Assembly (NCBI GenBank): GCA_017893485.1
Contig: CM030364.1
Span: 202,461,292-202,525,291, forward strand
DNA: 64,000 nt
Reading direction: 5' to 3'
DNA from: Hemerocallis citrina
Lineage: Eukaryota; Streptophyta; Magnoliopsida; Asparagales; Asphodelaceae
Position numbers and translations under genes: made by a program. Numbering within the stretch: the stretch's first letter is position 1; every line of letters begins with the position of its first letter. Below are positions 1 through 11,088 of the stretch, in pieces. The notes below the pieces were generated by a model. The model worked only from the letters and a program-made list of their open reading frames with translations. It was not told where the DNA came from and ran no database searches.

Positions 1-43
1 GTAAATAAATTTGTCACTAACTAAAACTTGTCATTTAATTAAG

Positions 44-116
44 GGCAACCAATCAGCAAGAAGTGAATCTATCCGATGAAGAGAGTTCTGATGAGAGATA
101 TGATGAAGCGTTGTGA
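44..116 (+). pseudogene. Possible last exon of an unidentified gene, acidic C-terminus
   Basis: A short open stretch follows a plausible acceptor (pyrimidine/A-rich sequence ending TTAATTAAG at 34-43) and runs to a TGA at 114-116. The reading is rich in Ser, Asp and Glu, ending SSDERYDEAL. The gene body lies left of the window, so the family cannot be named. It points toward the hairpin array at 340-1130, just as the PMD pseudogene on the right points toward the mirror array at 20300-20930. It could therefore be the last exon of the gene carried by a second element of the same type. It may also be chance. Confidence 0.3.
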
Positions 117-339
117 AATATTTTTTGGATGTACAGTTCGAGTATGTTAGATTTCGATGTAATAATTTGGATTGTTATTGATGTGTAAGATTTGTTATTA
201 ATTGTACATGTTGTTGGGACTCAAGTGTTGTTGTTTTGTTGTTGTTTTGTTGTTGCTGATTGTATTATGTATTTATATGTTGGTTGGATTGAAGTGTAGC
301 AGCTACAGCTGCAATTGAAACTTTTAATTATTTTTTTCC

Positions 340-1130
340 TTTTTATACCTAGGCCGTTGTTCGAACCTAAGTTGTATATGTTAATATTGAATTTTTTTGA
401 GTTGCTCTCTGTCTTTATGAAGCCATAAGAAGCAGCAGCTCATAAAAATTCCAATTTTTTTACCGAGGCCGTTGTCTCCAAAAATGTGCTAGGTTATATG
501 AAAAAATTGGATTTTTACGAGTTGCTCTCTGTCTTTATGAAGCCATAAGAAGCAGTAGCTCATAAAAAATTTCTATTTTTTTTATAACCTAGGCCGACAA
601 CGACCTAGGTTATATGAAAAACAATTGAAATTGGATGAGTTGCTCTCTGTCTTGGCCAAGCCATACGGAGCAACAACTCATCAAAAATCTGATTTTTTTT
701 TAACTAAGGCCGTTGTTTCCAACAACGGTCTTGGTTATGAGAAAAAATTTGGATTTTTATGAGTTGCTTTCTGTCTTGGTCAAGCTAAAAGGAGCAGCAG
801 GTCATAAAAATTTCAATTTTTTTTACTTAAGCCGTTGTCGCCAACAACAGCCTAGGTTATATTCAAAAAATTGGATTTTTGATGAGTAGCTCTCTGTCTT
901 GGCCAAGCTATAAGGAGAAACAAGTCATCAAAAATCCATTTTTTTTGTAACTAAGGCCGTTATCTCCAACAACGGTCTAAGTTATATGAAAAAAATTTGA
1001 ATTTTATGAGTTGCTCTCTGTCCTGGCCAAGCCAAAAGGAGTAACTAATCATCAAAAATCCTTTTTTTTTACTACCTAGGCCTAGGTTATATGAATACAT
1101 TGGATATTTTTTTTGTTGCTTTTTACAACT
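340..1130. repeat. Tandem array of ~120-bp alternating hairpin units (left)
   Basis: Seven to eight units repeat head to tail. Each unit has two palindromes. One is built on CCTAGGCCGTTGTTG with its complement (arms around GGCCGTTGT and ACAACGGCC). The other is built on TTGGATTTTTGATGAGTTG facing CAACTCATCAAAAATCCAA, with CTTGGCCAAG at its loop. The copies are diverged. Dense subterminal palindromes of this kind are typical of CACTA-type transposon ends. Transcripts would fold into chains of hairpins. Confidence 0.8.
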
Positions 1131-1380
1131 ATCTCTCCACTCTTTACGAACAGTGTCTCTTGAACTGTACACCAAAGACATTCATATGCTTGTATATCAT
1201 CTTTATATTTTATTAATTTTCACTTTTAGCCACCTAAATAAACAATATACAATCGTTAAGGTTAAATGCTTAAATATCTAGCAAAAAATAAAAGACGATC
1301 TTTTTTGTAAAAAACTTTTTTTTAAAACCCCTAATATGTAATTTCTTCTGGGAAGTAAATACCTATTCAGCTTAACACCT

Positions 1381-1478
1381 AATCCCTAACCTACCCCCCT
1401 AACCCATAATATTTCAACCACAGGTTTGGTTAGGGTTAGGGTAAGGTTAAGGTTAGTGTTAACGAGGGTTAGAATAGG
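1381..1478. other. Telomere-like degenerate TAGGGTT/CCCTAA tract
   Basis: C-rich CCCTAAC-like sequence (1381-1410) turns into G-rich GGTTAGGGTTAGGG-like sequence (1425-1475). It was continuous with the similar tract at 16022-16200 before E1 inserted. The repeats are irregular, so this is not a functional telomere. Confidence 0.5.
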
Positions 1479-2039
1479 TGTCACGTCCCGCTTCCCAAAA
1501 AGGAGATACGAAATATTGATACGTGACAAAATCCAGCGAATGATTTTCATCATCCATAAGCTGTCAGGATCTTTACAATAATTCACAGGAATATCAGAGT
1601 AAGAAGCGAGGAGAAGACAATCACGCATGCATATATGGATCAATACACCAACAGGAATTTACTTGAAACAAAGCTTAATAAATTTCAAATAAACTAGATC
1701 TGAACAAGTCAATAATTCTGGGTCACATTGCCTAATACAAAATATTCCAAGTAATAGATACATTTATTCAAAATAAGCAACAGGAAATAACGGTAATAAA
1801 AACCCCAGCATCTAGAATCTCAGATCACCTATTCCATTGGGCAGCTGATCACCTTAATCTGCAATTTAATAAATTGCAGGAAGAGGAAAAAAGAAAACAA
1901 AATGCCCGTTAATGCAAGTTACGGGCCGCTTGTAGTGCAGGCACAAGTACAGGAAAGATAAACAAATATAGAGTAACAAGCGGAAGCAAACATAGCATGG
2001 AATACAACTAGCATGAATCATGAACAGAATCAAGTAATG

Positions 2040-2600
2040 TGGTGAGATAATATGTGTGTATAACATGTGACAGGTAACAGGTGTCATGCAAGTAGATAAA
2101 CATGTAACAGGTGTCAAGTAGCATATATAGGTAAACAGGTAACAGATGAACAGGTAAACAGGTAGCATGTACAGGTTAGCATGCAACATGTACTATGTCA
2201 TGTCAAGTCTTGTATTTATTACTATCTAGGTAGTACTTCATGCGTCCTAGGTTTTTACCACCTGGTTGCTACATACATGCAAACGTTTAGATCTAGTGGT
2301 GGGTTTCCATAGGGCCATGTACTCAAGCGTCATGTACCAGGTAACAGGAACAAGTTCATGAACCAGACAGGTACACGAATCAACTGATTCATGCATTAAC
2401 AGGTTCATGAATCAACAGGTAACAGGTACACGAACCAACAGGTTCATGCATCAAATCATAAAGTACAACAGGTTCACGAATCCACAGATTCATGAATCAA
2501 ACATAAAGTGCAACAAGGTTCATGTATCAACATGAATCAACTACAAAATGCAAAAGGTTCATGTATAAAAATGAATCAAACATAAAAAATGGGAAACACG
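2040..2600. repeat. Short-motif repeat block in the E1 LTR
   Basis: Repeated words such as AACAGGTAACAGG, GTAGCATGTACAGG and CACGAATCAACAGGTTCATG occur with spacings of about 15-40 bp. The matching block in the other LTR is at about 13030-13570, with different copy numbers, so the block has expanded or contracted since insertion. Confidence 0.7.
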
Positions 2601-4691
2601 AGCCCCCTTCTGAGTACACATATCTATATTGTCCACTACTAAGGTCTTTCCCTTAACTCTGGCTTGATTACTTGTTATTATTATTAAACAGGCATATATG
2701 TGCACAAAACAGAACAAGAGTAAGATGGCATGAAAAATTAATAGGTTCAGGTCGGAAGATAAACATGAACAGGTGAAAGGAAACTCATAAAAGATTAGGG
2801 CAACGAAAATTCTAGTTCAGGACAGTAAGACAGTACTGCACTAAATCTAGGATTCCCATTGCCACAAATATGAAAATCTGGATTCATCAGAAAATCTGGA
2901 AAATAGACACTCGGTCGAATCCAACGAACATATATATTAGTCATATGTATTTCACAAAAACAAGTCTCAAAACAAAATTGTATCCAGAAAACATATTCAG
3001 CTAGGAATCAGATATTTGTATTCATAAGCAGGAAAACGGAATAGAAACTTACTCATTAAATCTAAGAAAAATCTGGGTTATTCCTTAGTATGTTTAGTAT
3101 CAGAAAATAAAGTTTCATAATTTTCCATCATAGATAGAATAGTCAAGTAAAATCAGAAAGCAGCAAGATACAGTAGTTTTGTAAATCTGAAATCGTAAAC
3201 ACAACAGTACTAAAACAGCAATAGATTACAAAATATAAATCAAAATCCAGATCCGTCAAAAGGTTGATAAAATATATATAGTAGGCTAAAATTCATATTC
3301 ACAAAGTTTTTACAAACAGTAAGTAGAATCAGGTCGAATTTAAGGTTCTTAACTGAACAGTATGAAAATTCTGCAAGTATAGTAATTGTTTGCAAGTATA
3401 GAATTGTTTATAAAAGTTGTCAATTAAATCCAACAAAATTAGGGGTCAATCCCAATCAAGTCTAGTTGTACTCCGAAATATATTGGATCAAAATATTATC
3501 TTTAGCATAAAAATAAAAATAAATTACCACACAGAATTCATACAAAACAAAATCTGGAGTTTTCTACACCTTTGTAGTAAAACAACAATAACTTGCAACT
3601 CATAAATCAAAACTGAGATCTGTCAGAAATTCTGGAAAGTAGAAAGAATTCTCTATAATTCATATTTACAAATAATTTTCATGTACTGACCTTAATAGGG
3701 TCTACAATACTGATCAAAAACTAGGATAACAACAAAACTGAAATCTTCTTCAAGCATAAAATCAACTAGATCATATGAAACACATCCAAATCATAACCAA
3801 ACATGAAATAGGGTATACCAGATGTCCAAGCAACATGGTATAGGGTATTTTACAAGTCTACTATGAGTTATACTATGATTAACACAAGCAAGCATACGAC
3901 ATCATACGAACAACATGCATGCATACATCAAGAAGTGATTATCTTTATGTTATTTCATGTCGTGTGTGTAAAAGATAACTACGGGTAGATCAACATATAG
4001 AGACAAGATATAACAGGGATTTTGCACAAGAATTGTCTCTAGAACACAACTACACTACAGGCGGTATTTAGTACTTGTATTACACAACAAAAAGAATACA
4101 AGTTATTTGCCTTATAGATGACGATGAAAACGACGAAGCAAGAACAAGAATAACGGGAACGGATTTCCGTGCACGAACTCAACGAACAACGAATAACAAA
4201 CCATGAACCAACAACGAACACACGATCATAATGAGATCCAACACACGCACACGAGAGAGGGCAGCGGAGGGTGTCCGCTGTGAGGAAGAGACGACGGCGG
4301 CCAAGAGCGATGCGGTGGGAGCGCTCGCTGCTGCCAGCTGTCGTTGTTAACGGGGGGAACCCAGCACATCACACAGGGGCATCGGGTGCAGTTGTCGCTG
4401 CATCGTCGAGGGGAGCACAGGGCACACGGGGGACGGTGGATGGGCTGCACGGCATTGCGGCTGAAGGAGGGCGGCACTGCGGTGCGTCGAGATGGAGGGT
4501 GCAGCACCGGTGGAAGCTGACCAGGAGGTGGTCGCGAGCAGGGAGGCGCGAGGGGGCCAGGGGGTCGCGAGGGATGCGAGTGCTTGTCGACGCCAGGAAG
4601 GAGGAAGGTGGCAACGGGAGTGGGTAAATAGGAGGTATGGGATGAGGCGGCTGAGTAAGGTTTTGGGGTAGTTAGGGTTAAACCGGGGTAG

Positions 4692-4704
4692 GGATATATA
4701 TAGG
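4692..4704 (-). promoter_or_regulatory. TATA box of E1 LTR (3' copy)
   Basis: TATATATA stands about 0.4 kb from the minus-strand start of the LTR (5103), at the border of an AT-rich U3 and the GC-rich leader. The same sequence occurs in the 5' LTR near 15638-15650, which would be the active promoter copy. Confidence 0.55.
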
Positions 4705-5200
4705 GTATTAGGGATATTAGTGTTAAAGAACAAGGTAACGGGTATTGAGTTTTATATTTGGTTTCAGGTATTGGGTAGAAGAAATTAGGATCCAATGGGG
4801 ATTGAATAGAATTTTTGGTTTTGATAAAAGAGGTCCAAATAGAATAAAATGGGAACAAAAAGACTAAATAAAATAGGACATGAACAATTATAGAATAGGC
4901 TCAAAATAATAGCTCGATCAATAGAGACGAAATAATAGACTGACAATGGAATCAAGAACTGAAGTAAGAAGATGACAAATCAAATAAATGGATATATAGA
5001 AAATGAAGATCCAATACACAGTCCAAAAGGAGATACATTGTGAATAAATACACAAAAAGAAAAATACACCTAAAATTACATAAAATGAAAAACATGGGTT
5101 ACAAATCCTACCCACCTAACAAGAAGAATTTCGTCATCGAAATTCAAACAAGAAGTACATAGGATAACCCCGAAAAAGAAAGAAAAGAACAAAACAAAAG

Positions 5201-5725
5201 CTACCCAAACAGATGAGGAAACTTCTGCTGAATCTCCTCCTCCAACTCCTAAGTTGACTCACCCGGCGAGTGAGGATTCCAAGAAACACGAACTAGCTTG
5301 ATGACCTAGTTCTTAAGCACTTTTTCCTGCCGATCCAAAATAGCAACTGGCGGAATCTAACAAGTCAAATCTGGCCGCACGGTCAACTCAGAATAGTCGA
5401 TCACGTGACTCTCATCGCGGATATATCTTCTGAGTTGTGAGACATGGAAAACATTGTGCACTCCTGATAAAGCCAATGGCAATGCAAGACTATAGGCCAC
5501 CTTGCCTACTCGCTCCATAATATCAAACGGTCCAATAAACCTACGGCTGAGCTTGCCCCTACCACCAAACTGAATGACATCTCGCCAAGGCGATACCTTT
5601 AGGAAAATATGGTCACCAACCTCAACCTCCAAAGCTCTCCGAGACATCAGCCCATCGCCTCTGCCTATCCTGAGCTGCCTGCAAGTGCTTCTTGATCTGA
5701 GTCACCGCATCAACAGTCCTGGTAA
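5201..5725 (-). pseudogene. E1 integrase C-terminus and chromodomain
   Basis: Minus-strand coding from about 5725 gives the integrase C-terminal region: the TQIKKHLQAAQ helix, the GDHIFLKVSP beta strand, the KLSRRFIGPFDIMERVG core and VFHVSQLRRYI. A TAG at 5357-5359 then precedes a chromodomain-like stretch (PVAILDRQEKVL, VRVSWNPHSPGEST, ELEEEIQQKFPHLF) that ends at a TAG at 5201-5203 and has internal stops. The order and the chromodomain wording fit the Tekay clade, where this domain is thought to guide integration into heterochromatin. It joins directly at 5726 to a nested LTR copy, so the middle of the integrase is gone. E3 has a stop at the equivalent place before its chromodomain. Confidence 0.85.
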
Positions 5726-8379
5726 AAATTACTAACTAGGTAGCAATTCATGTGCCATCCTTTTATCGCATGGTTGCTACATTCAAAATAGTTACGTTTG
5801 TAGATTTTGTAGGGGATCATATAGGGCCGTGTACTTAGGATTCAGACAGACAGATATCAGATGCAGAATCTAGACAGACAGATAGAACCTAGTGGTTCTC
5901 TTCTTCCCTACACCTTTCTATAGGAAGTAATGTAGACAGGGTATAGAATAACAAATCACAGATAATCATATGGAAAACATGGGCCCGCTTCTAAGTACAC
6001 ATTTATATGCTTTCCCACTACTAGATCTTTCCAATAAACCCCTGCTTGATCATTTTATAATTATTATTAGACAGATGTGTATGTGCATGAAACAGAGTAA
6101 ATCTAACATGATATAATGACCGACAAGTTTAGAATAACAGATAAGCATGTACAGATGGTAAATAGTTACATAACAGAACAAAATAGAGTACTTCTTAGTT
6201 CAGGACAGCACGACAATACAGTACTAAAACAGCGATTCCTGTTTCCAAAAATATCAAAACCTAAATCTGTTGGAGAATCTGGAAAATATACTTCCAACCG
6301 AATCCAGCGGATACATATAAGTCATATAATGTTTTAGAAAAACATAACTCACAACTGATTTGAAACCAGGAAATACGTTCAGCCAGAAATCAGTAAATTG
6401 AATTCACAGTCAGGGAAACAGCATCAAAACACCTCAAATAAATCCAGAAACAATCTGGGGTATTCCCCTATATGACTAGTATCAGAATATAAAGTTTCAT
6501 AATTTTCCAACAAGATTAGTTTAGCCAACAAAAATCAGAAAATATCAAGAAATGATAGTTTGGCAAATCTGGAATTCTCAACACTGCTGTACGAAAACTG
6601 TAATATCTCGTAAACCGTGAAACGAAATACAAATCTGCCAAAGGGAGAAGAAAATAGAAAAAATAGGCTAACTTTCCTATTCACAAAGATTTTTCAAACA
6701 GTAAAAGGAATTAAGGTAAAAATATAAATCTTTTCATAACAGTGAGCAAAATTCAGCAAGTATAGTCTTTATAAATAAGCATGAAACGGCATATAAATCT
6801 CATCAATAAAATCTACCAAAATTCTGAGTAAGCCTTAAATAGGTATAGAAATACTGTGTAAAATTTAAGGTCAAAATAATATTTTTAGCACTAGTATCAA
6901 AATAGTTTAGTCATCGAAATCATCAAGAAACAAAATCTGGAAATAAAATACACCTCTCTAGTAAAACAATCATATCTCACACATATGAAAACGAAATCGA
7001 TCAAGGTTAGAAAGTTTGGAAAGAAGACGGATTTCTCTAAAAATCATGTTTAATACTGAAGTTAAGATACTGACCTTAATATGGTCTAAAATAGCAATCA
7101 AAACTGATCATCGACAAAGTACAGATTTTCCTCTTAACAACAAATCAACATACAACATACAAAACTCGTTCCAAACACAACCAAACATATTGTAGAGTCT
7201 ACTAAGTGTCCAAATAACATAAAATAGGGTATATAGCATATCCACAATAAGTATATCACATGGATCCAAACAAACACACAAATTCTCATAATTATTCCAC
7301 AAATATAACCACATTAAGAACGGTCAAAACATAAGTTGTTTTATATCAAATTTATGTCGTGAGGCAACTATGGTCAATAGCACTATAGAGACAATACTCA
7401 TAAAAATATATCACACACGAGTTATCTCTAGAACCCAACTACACTACAAGCGAAATTTATGACTTGTATCATACAAAGAAATTGAGTACAAGTTACTTGC
7501 CTTAACCGAAGACGAAAAGAACACCAAGAATAACGGGAACGGATCCCGGCAACGAACAAAACCCACGAACAAAAACCACGTGTAAACTCCGTGCATGAGC
7601 AAATTAAGAGAGAGAGAGAGAGTGGTCGGGAGTGGGCACGGCGGCGGCGGCTCTGGCTTCGGCCGGTGTCACTGCTGCTCCTATCGCGGTTGTCCTAGGC
7701 GTGCACAATGCCTGGAGAGAGCAGGAGAGATGGACAAAGATGGAGAGATGATGGGGTGGAGCTCTCGGGTGCAATGGGTTCAAGGGGATCGGGGTTGGGC
7801 TGGCGATCGAGATGAGGTAAGGGTGTAGGCAAATGGGTTTGGGTTGTTAGTCGGGGTGTTGACAGCACAAACAGAGAGAGAGGGAGAGATCGGGGGTTAG
7901 GGTTGCACAAGGTTAGGGTTTCGGTAGAGAGAGGGGGAGGGGTTTATATAGGGTTGAGTTATTGGGTTGTGGATATTTGGGGTAATGGGTGTATTTGGGT
8001 ATAATAGGAGTAGTAATAGGAGATTTGGGTTTAATAGGATTTGCATAGAATTTAAAATAGGATTGTAGGCTAATTTGGCTTTGGTAGTTAATTAGGGATC
8101 AAAAGCAATATGAATAGCAATAGGATTAGCAACTAAAACACCACGAGCACCCAAGGAACAAAATAAAAGAACAAAGACCAAATAAGGCATGAAACAATAA
8201 TAACGATCAAGAACAAATCAAGGGACAGAAAAAATAAATCACAAGAAGATCAAAATGAACAAAAATGAATATATATTGAAAACAAATCCAATATATGGTC
8301 TAAATACAAGAAGAGTATAAATACTCAAGAAAGAAGAAAAATACACCAAAAATACGAAAAACGAAAAACAGGAGTTACA
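5726..8379 (-). mobile_element. Nested, truncated LTR of the E1 family inside E1 integrase
   Basis: This 2.65-kb block aligns to the E1 LTR from its minus-strand start (TGTAACTCC at 8379) to a point matching about 2215 of the left LTR, and lacks the last ~0.75 kb. Shared landmarks are the AGGTAGCAATTCATG block near 5740 and the AGGGCCGTGTACT block near 5820, plus a TATATAAA box near 7945 and a GC-rich leader at 7600-7900. It enters the integrase right after the codons for the HPHTNEQ version of the HPQTDGQ motif. No target duplication remains, because a deletion removed the LTR end and roughly 260 bp of integrase. Confidence 0.75.
7944..7956 (-). promoter_or_regulatory. TATA box of the nested LTR
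   Basis: CTATATAAAC on the minus strand lies about 0.43 kb inside the LTR start at 8379, followed by CT-rich then GC-rich leader sequence, the same layout as in the E1 LTRs. Confidence 0.5.
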
Positions 8380-10944
8380 CTGTTCATTAGTATGGGGATG
8401 AAAAGTTGTACTGTGCTTCAATTTACTCCCCAAACTACTTTGAAGACTCCCAAAACTGAGATCTAAATCTTGTATCCCTGTCGGATACAATACTGACTGG
8501 AACCCCATGAAGTCTAATGATCTATTGCATGTACTTCTCAGCTAGGCTCTCAGTAGACTGTCCGATACGGAAGGGAATGAAGCGAGTACTCTTCGTCAGT
8601 CGGTCGAAAATCACCCAAATCGCATTGTGACTCTTTGGAATCCTCGGCAAAGCGGTCACAAAATCCATAGTGATGTGTTCCCACTTCCACTCCGGAATGG
8701 AAAGCGGTTGAAGAAGTCCGGCGGTCCTCTGATGCTCTGCCTTCACCTACCGGCAGATCAAACACTGAGACACAAATCGAGCCACAACCCTCTTTATACC
8801 ATGCCACCAAAAATGAAGCTTCAAGTCCCTTTACATCTTAGTACCTCCAGGATGAATAGAATACGATGACGAGTGGGCTTCCTCAAGCAACCTCTGACGA
8901 ACTTCACTCTTCAAGACACACAACCTGGAACCAAAACAAAGCGGTCTATCATCATGAATAACCATATCCATTCGGGAACCAGACCCAACTTCTGCCCTGA
9001 AACTCTGCAACTGTTCCTCACTAGTCTGAGCCTCTTTGATCTGATCAACAAGAGACGACTGAAGCTGGAGCACTAAACAACTCCGATCAGAACTCGGTAA
9101 CAACACATCCAACTCCAACCTCCGCATCTGCTCAACCAAATCTCTCTGCTGAGTCAGGAACATAGCTGCTGATCTCCTGCTCAAAGTATCTGGCACTAAG
9201 TTCAGTCTACCAGGATGGTATTGCAAACTGATGTCATAATCGGCCATAAGTTCCAACCAATGCCTTTATCTCATGTTCAACTCCTTCTGGGTGAAGACGT
9301 ACTTGAGAATTTTGTGGTCTGTAAAGATCTCCACTCGGTCCCCAAGTAAATAATGTATCCACAGCTTCAAAGCGAAGATCACTGCCGCTAACTCTAAGTC
9401 ATGAGTCGGATAGTTCTTCTCATGCGGCCTCAACTGCCTCAATGCATATGCAACAACGCGGCCTTTCTGCATCAGAATTGCTCCAAGACCCTTACCCGAA
9501 GCATCACAGTGAACTACAAATCTGCCTGAACTATCTGGAATAGTCAAAACTGGCGCTGACGTCAACCTGCTCTTCAACTCAGCAAAAGCCTCACTGCAAG
9601 CCTCAGACCAACAAAATTTCTGATACTTCCCTGTCAGCTTAGTCAATGGTCCTGCTATCTTCGAAAATTCTTAGACGAATTTCCGATGATAGCCAGCTAG
9701 ACCAAGGAAACTCCTCACATCTGAAACTGACGTAGGAACTGGCCAATCCTTCACAGCCTCAACCTTGGATGAATCCACTGAGATACCATTTCCCGCGATA
9801 ATGTTCCCTAAGAAGGTAACTCTATCGAGCCAAAACTCACACTTGCTGAGTTTTCCATAGAGCTGATTCTCCCTCAAGGTCTGCAGAACCAACCTAAGAT
9901 GCTCAGCATGATCCTCCTGGTTCCGAGAATATACCAGAATGTTATCAATGAAGACCACCAAAAATCTATCCAGGAACTGGAAAAGACCTTGTTCATAAGA
10001 CTCATAAATACAGCTGGAGCATTCGTAACCCCGAACGGCATCACAAGATAAGTGCCCATATCTGGTCCTGAATGCAGTCTTCTGTACATCAGTTGCCTTC
10101 ACTTTGACTTGATAATACCCAGAACGGAGATCCAACTTCGAGAATATAGCTGCTCCGCTCAACTGATCAAATAAGTCATCGATCCTGGGCAGCAGATATC
10201 GGTTCTTCACAGTAACACTTTTCAGTTCTCGATAATCAACGTACATTCGAAAACTACCATCTTTCTTGTTGACAAAAAGGACTGGAGAACCCCAAGGCGA
10301 AACACTGGGTCTGATGAACCCCAAATCAAGCAACTTCTGAATCTGCACCTTAAGCTCTGCTAACTCAACTGGTGCCATCCTGTAGGGACTCTTCGATATC
10401 AGCGCCGTAGCAGGCTGAAGTTTAATACTGAACTCCACATCCGTATCAGGGGGTAAGCCAGGCAACTCCTCTGGAAAAACATCCAGAAAATCCCGCATTA
10501 CTAGAAGTGCAACCTCACAGCCTGAATGCAATTCCATTGCACAAACCTCCTGATCAATTGCAGTCTTAGCTCGGCCAAGGGGCATCTCCCCAGCATAGAA
10601 CTCAAACTCTGCGCGACCTGCGATTCGGAATACAACTTTCTTGGCACGACAATCAATGATGGCGTGGGATTCATCCAACCAATCCATACCAAGAATAACG
10701 TCGAATCCTGAATTCCTAATTAAATTTAGGTTAGCCTTGAAACCTGCACCACCAATAACCACGGAACTCTGCCTACATTCCCGGGAACAAATGACAACAC
10801 CACCACCTGTCACAATGTTCCAAGCCTCAGACATAATGCTCCATTCCAACTGATGGCCAGCCACAAAGTGGGAAGATACGAAGGAATGGGTTGCCCCGAA
10901 ATAAAAGAGAACATGAGCAGAAAAAGAACAAATAAGGACAACAC
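8380..10944 (-). pseudogene. E1 pol: protease, reverse transcriptase, RNase H, integrase (5' part)
   Basis: Reading leftward from 10944, a retropepsin-like domain has GATHSFVS at about 10900, but the codon for the catalytic Asp is TAT (Tyr, 10901-10903). RT follows with KLDLRSGYYQVKV and a catalytic box reading FIDN (AAC at 9941-9943) instead of FIDD. A frame break lies inside the palm around 10000-10080. RNase H ([37 protein letters not shown]) spans about 9650-9150 with a stop. The integrase zinc region and start of the core (8900-8380) are heavily shifted and end at the nested LTR. This would copy and integrate the element; it is dead. Confidence 0.9.
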
Positions 10945-11088
10945 CTAAGATAGAATCAAGAGACAAGGGAAAAAAGAGTTGATAATCAAGGGTGAGGAAA
11001 ACAATGCAGAAAGATAATATGAAAGAATAATACAAGACAAATGAAAAAGCAAAGGGAAACAACAAAATAAAAAAAATGCAAAATGTAC
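10945..11088 (-). other. Intron-like insertion between gag and protease (E1)
   Basis: On the minus strand, 144 bp begin GTACAT and end CTTAG and are T-rich throughout. Removing them joins VVAG-type gag/pol linker codons to the strand leading into GATHSF with the frame kept. E3 has a T-rich GT...AG insertion at exactly the same place (58863-59018). It looks like a spliceosomal intron. Confidence 0.6.

Larger units (their letters stand above)
1..1425. repeat. Left arm of a large inverted repeat
   Basis: This arm is the inverted counterpart of 20005-21070. Matching landmarks, reading inward, are the region around 190-330 (TTAATTGTACATGTTG and a GTTGTTGTTTTG run), the hairpin array, the ATATACAATCGTTAAGG region near 1240 and the block around 1360-1420 with ACACCTAATCC. 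Identity is high but imperfect. Without the later insertions (1479-16021 and 16238-19663) the arms were about 0.6 kb apart. Two related DNA elements facing each other, or one large foldback element, would explain it. Confidence 0.75.
1479..5103 (-). repeat. E1 3' LTR
   Basis: Left copy of the E1 LTR, 3625 bp, matched almost along its whole length by 12439-16021. It contains a GC-rich block (4230-4620) just downstream, on the minus strand, of a TATATATA box near 4692-4700. Proline/arginine-rich open frames in that block are composition artefacts of R/U5. The 2040-2600 part is a dense, irregular repeat of CAGGTAACAGGT and GAATCAACAGGTTCATG motifs. Confidence 0.9.

Noticed and set aside
4226..4858. 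Long Pro/Ser-rich open frame in the E1 3' LTR (and its equivalents at 15219-15776, 7595-7910, 16985-17503, 34593-35172 and 62788-63348)
   Set aside because: They fall in the GC-rich leader right after the LTR TATA box, read open on both strands, are not conserved in frame between LTR copies and resemble no family.
8522..8869. Independent small genes in the 8.5-8.9 kb region
   Set aside because: Both strands read open over short spans, but the minus strand is the shifted integrase core of E1 and the plus-strand reading is its mirror.
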